From the NCBI RefSeq assembly GCF_900116445.1, contig NZ_FPBH01000004.1:1-64000 (forward strand): a DNA stretch of 64,000 nucleotides, read 5' to 3'. Under the pieces are notes generated by a model, which saw only the letters and a list, made by a program, of their open reading frames with translations, searched no databases and was not told where the DNA came from. Shown here piece after piece: positions 63,231-64,000 of this stretch (position 1 is the stretch's first letter; each line of letters starts with the position of its first letter). The position numbers and the translations under genes are program-made. The DNA comes from Paraburkholderia aspalathi. GTDB taxonomy: Bacteria > Pseudomonadota > Gammaproteobacteria > Burkholderiales > Burkholderiaceae.

Positions 63231-64000
63231 TTAAAAATTGTGCCGCAAACCCACGATCACGGAGAGTTGTTTATCCGTGTCCGAATTGACGATATTCGGA
63301 ATCTGCGCCAGATTCTCCGTCTGCCCCGTCGACGGATTGATCCCCAGCCCGGCGCCGGAAGATTTCTGCCCGATCGCCACCGCATAAACCGCCGTCCGCT
63401 TCGACAGGCTATACACCACGCCAAGGTTGATCTGGTGCACGCGGGTCGAAGCGCTGCTGCTCGGTTTGGCATCGTTGAAAATATAGGCCAGACCAAGCTG
63501 CAAATCCGGCGCGACCATATAGGTCGTATTCAACTCGGCAATGTCGAACGAAATATCTTGCCCCGCGGGCGTTGCCGCACTCGCGAAATACTGGCTCTGT
63601 GATAGGCGCGTATGCGTATAGGTGAGCGCCACGCCCGCCTTGCCGAACGCGTACGAGCCCCCTGCTCCGAAAATCCTCACCTTGCTCGCCTGCTGCAGCA
63701 GACAATACGACGCGTCAGCATTCGCGCAACTGAAATCGCCGATATAACCGGTCGTGCCGCCTAGGGCTGCCTGCAACGGCTGATTCAACTCGAGATACCC
63801 CGCGCTCAGCGACAACGGCCCCTGCGCGTAATTCGCCGCCAGTGCCCAGCCCTTGTTCTGCGAGAAATTCCCCGCCACGCCACCCAGGCTGAACAAGCCG
63901 CCCACCGTCAAACCACCGAAGCTCGGGCTGATGTATTTGATCGAGTTGTTGAAGTTGAACGCTTCGTTGAGGTTGTCGACGTCGCCGAAATGCGAGCCGT
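63231..64000 (-). CDS. Outer-membrane porin, 5' end beyond the window
   Basis: The frame is open from the right edge to the stop at 63231, giving the last ~256 residues. It includes FNFNNSIKYISPSFGGLTVG, GWALAANYAQGPLSLSAGYL, VRIFGAGGSYAFGKAGVALT and ends VIGLRHNF-type (SVIVGLRHNF), with the terminal Phe of trimeric porins. Two cysteines (SCANADASYC) in an external loop are unusual among such porins. This is the third porin in the window; its start and signal peptide are outside. Confidence 0.93.
   Translation of the reverse strand, partial: GSHFGDVDNLNEAFNFNNSIKYISPSFGGLTVGGLFSLGGVAGNFSQNKGWALAANYAQGPLSLSAGYLELNQPLQAALGGTTGYIGDFSCANADASYCLLQQASKVRIFGAGGSYAFGKAGVALTYTHTRLSQSQYFASAATPAGQDISFDIAELNTTYMVAPDLQLGLAYIFNDAKPSSSASTRVHQINLGVVYSLSKRTAVYAVAIGQKSSGAGLGINPSTGQTENLAQIPNIVNSDTDKQLSVIVGLRHNF

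Noticed and set aside
1..64000. CRISPR arrays, tRNA or rRNA genes, phage genes
   Set aside because: No regularly spaced direct repeats, cloverleaf-like genes, rRNA-like blocks or structural phage proteins were seen on either strand.

Overview
The window is high-GC, densely coded betaproteobacterial DNA, most probably from a Paraburkholderia or Caballeronia/Burkholderia-like soil or rhizosphere bacterium. This rests on the protein families present: DUF4148, three trimeric OmpC-like porins, FabV, an ISNCY-type transposase remnant, many LysR regulators and paired catabolic gene clusters. No rRNA, tRNA or CRISPR array is visible.

Layout. 0-0.2 kb holds a truncated transposase. 0.3-2.9 kb holds a LysR gene divergent from an aldo/keto reductase and a small exported protein. 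3-12.4 kb is a catabolic module with a TetR gene, a LacI gene, an HpsN-like (histidinol-dehydrogenase family) dehydrogenase behind a promoter with two LacI-type palindromes, and an opposing operon of cyclase-family hydrolase, SDR, MFS transporter and CocE-type hydrolase. 12.6-16.5 kb encodes a periplasmic PaoABC-like molybdenum aldehyde oxidoreductase with a Tat signal on the iron-sulfur subunit and an extra four-cysteine cluster motif in the FAD subunit. 16.8-22.1 kb has two NmrA-like paralogs around a LysR gene, a DUF4148 gene and an MFS exporter. 22.4-27.5 kb has a LysR gene and an operon of a DddP-like M24 enzyme, cupin, GMC alcohol oxidase and betaine-type binding protein. 27.7-29.8 kb has a LysR remnant and a cytochrome b561/catalase-like peroxidase pair.

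30-41 kb is the most striking part. It is a catabolic cluster with a porin, an extradiol dioxygenase-like VOC protein, MFS transporter, GST, TetR regulator, FAD monooxygenase, cupin, CocE hydrolase, FMN reductase and FAH-family hydrolase. Four promoters in it carry the same palindrome, ATTCCC-N6-GGGAAT, placed inside the 17-18 bp spacer between the -35 and -10 boxes. The divergent TetR protein is the obvious candidate repressor, so the whole cluster looks like one hard-wired regulon for uptake and breakdown of an unknown, probably ester- or lactone-containing aromatic compound.

41-64 kb looks more like chromosomal backbone and by eye is more GC-rich: a ThrE-like exporter, YWTD propeller, AhpD-like protein among gene remnants, porin, ACS-family MFS transporter, PBP1A, FabV, a Rap1a-like small protein and a GST. 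A polyamine module follows (acetylpolyamine amidohydrolase, N-carbamoylputrescine amidase, AraC, glutamylpolyamine synthetase, class III aminotransferase, GntR) with two ATTTGATCAAAT palindromes in its divergent promoter region. The window ends with a LysR gene, trans-aconitate methyltransferase, a hypothetical gene and a porin running off the right edge.
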